In this document: positions 34,683 to 34,847 of the stretch, one piece after another
Layout of the letters: the number at the start of each line of letters is the position of its first letter
Position numbering within the stretch: position 1 is the stretch's first letter
Virus record (IMG/VR): IMGVR_UViG_3300030333_003435
Coordinates: 1 to 34,847 of that record
Length of the DNA: 34,847 nt
Strand: one strand, 5' to 3'
Source of the DNA: a virus
Translations under genes and position numbers: made by a program
Notes under the pieces: model-generated
Told to the model about the DNA's origin: nothing
Database searches by the model: none
What the model saw: the letters and a program-made list of their open reading frames with translations, nothing else

Positions 34683-34847
34683 TGGCAGATAAGAAAATTT
34701 ACGTCACACATGACTTTCAAGACGGGGCAAAGGTTAAGAACCTAAAGCTACCAAACATTGCCCTGCCTACCGAAGTAGAAGGCGGCGTTGCGTACTCTGA
34801 CGGTTTGTATGTTTCGGACGATACGGATTGGAACGAGGTGGCAACTG
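34682..34847 (+). CDS. 5' part of a small tail-module protein (continues at 1-122)
   Basis: The ATG shares a base with the stop of the fibre gene. Fifty-five codons remain open to the edge of the window, with one base of the next codon left over. Bases 1-2 of the window complete that codon and the frame continues to the stop at 120-122. The 95-residue product has a Gly-Val-Ala-Tyr-Ser-Asp-Gly-Leu-Tyr-Val-Ser-Asp stretch, a beta-turn pattern common in tail proteins. Confidence 0.75.
   Translation, partial: MADKKIYVTHDFQDGAKVKNLKLPNIALPTEVEGGVAYSDGLYVSDDTDWNEVAT

Noticed and set aside
457-34720. Minus-strand ORFs throughout the window
   Set aside because: All lie opposite better plus-strand genes, lack ribosome binding sites and have shadow-like composition; no minus-strand gene is supported.
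1-34847. CRISPR array, IS element or transposase
   Set aside because: No regularly spaced repeat array, no transposase motif and no terminal inverted repeats were seen.

Overview
The window looks like the complete, circularly closed genome of a temperate short-tailed (podovirus-like) phage, cut open inside a small tail gene. Two things in the sequence support this. A gene that starts at 34682 runs off the right edge, and joined to the left edge it continues in frame to a stop at 120-122, giving one 95-residue protein. There is also an intact-looking attP in the middle (a 59-nt 3' piece of a tRNA-His gene with anticodon GTG, flanked on both sides by tandem GCGTAGGTTT repeats), so the DNA is in the free form and not an integrated prophage. 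The tRNA-His piece and Shine-Dalgarno-type starts point to a Gram-negative, probably gammaproteobacterial, host; the overlapping Rz/Rz1-like pair also fits a host with an outer membrane. Host identity is inference.

All supported genes lie on the + strand. Layout: (a) 26.5 kb through the junction to 10.4 kb is the late operon: scaffold, SU10/HK97-like major capsid, connectors and neck proteins, a small lysis-like cluster at 30.2-31.0 kb, a 611-residue tail tube or hub protein, tail-fibre genes, a spanin pair (343-760), three large internal virion or ejection proteins ending in a 1935-residue multidomain protein, and a PD-(D/E)XK protein. (b) 10.38-10.75 kb is attP with its arm sites. (c) 10.78-13.08 kb is the integrase operon. 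(d) 13.1-14.6 kb is an AT-rich control region with a ribbon-helix-helix protein, membrane proteins and an excisionase-like HTH protein. (e) 14.6-19.6 kb is DNA metabolism: SSB-like protein, orphan DEDDy exonuclease, two PD-(D/E)XK nucleases and a primase-helicase. (f) 19.6-26.4 kb holds an iteron-like candidate origin, candidate small terminase, Nmad1-like protein, C5 cytosine methyltransferase, large terminase and portal, closed by a strong terminator at 26415-26445.

The most unusual signals are not genes. A perfect dyad GTGTC-T-GACAC occurs five times (plus one degenerate copy), only between 10.7 and 16.4 kb, at promoters and ribosome binding sites of the lysogeny and replication genes, which looks like a phage-specific regulon. 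A 26-bp piece of the attP right arm is repeated exactly, inverted, inside the 3' end of the candidate small terminase gene 10 kb away. There is also a junction-forming RNA fold at 16418-16485, an 18-bp direct-repeat and palindrome cluster after the primase-helicase, and a long structured leader before the scaffold gene in which the best ribosome binding site serves only a three-codon ORF.

No recognisable endolysin, DNA polymerase, RNA polymerase or CI-type repressor is visible. The phage probably uses host polymerases, and its lysis enzyme and immunity determinant are not identified.
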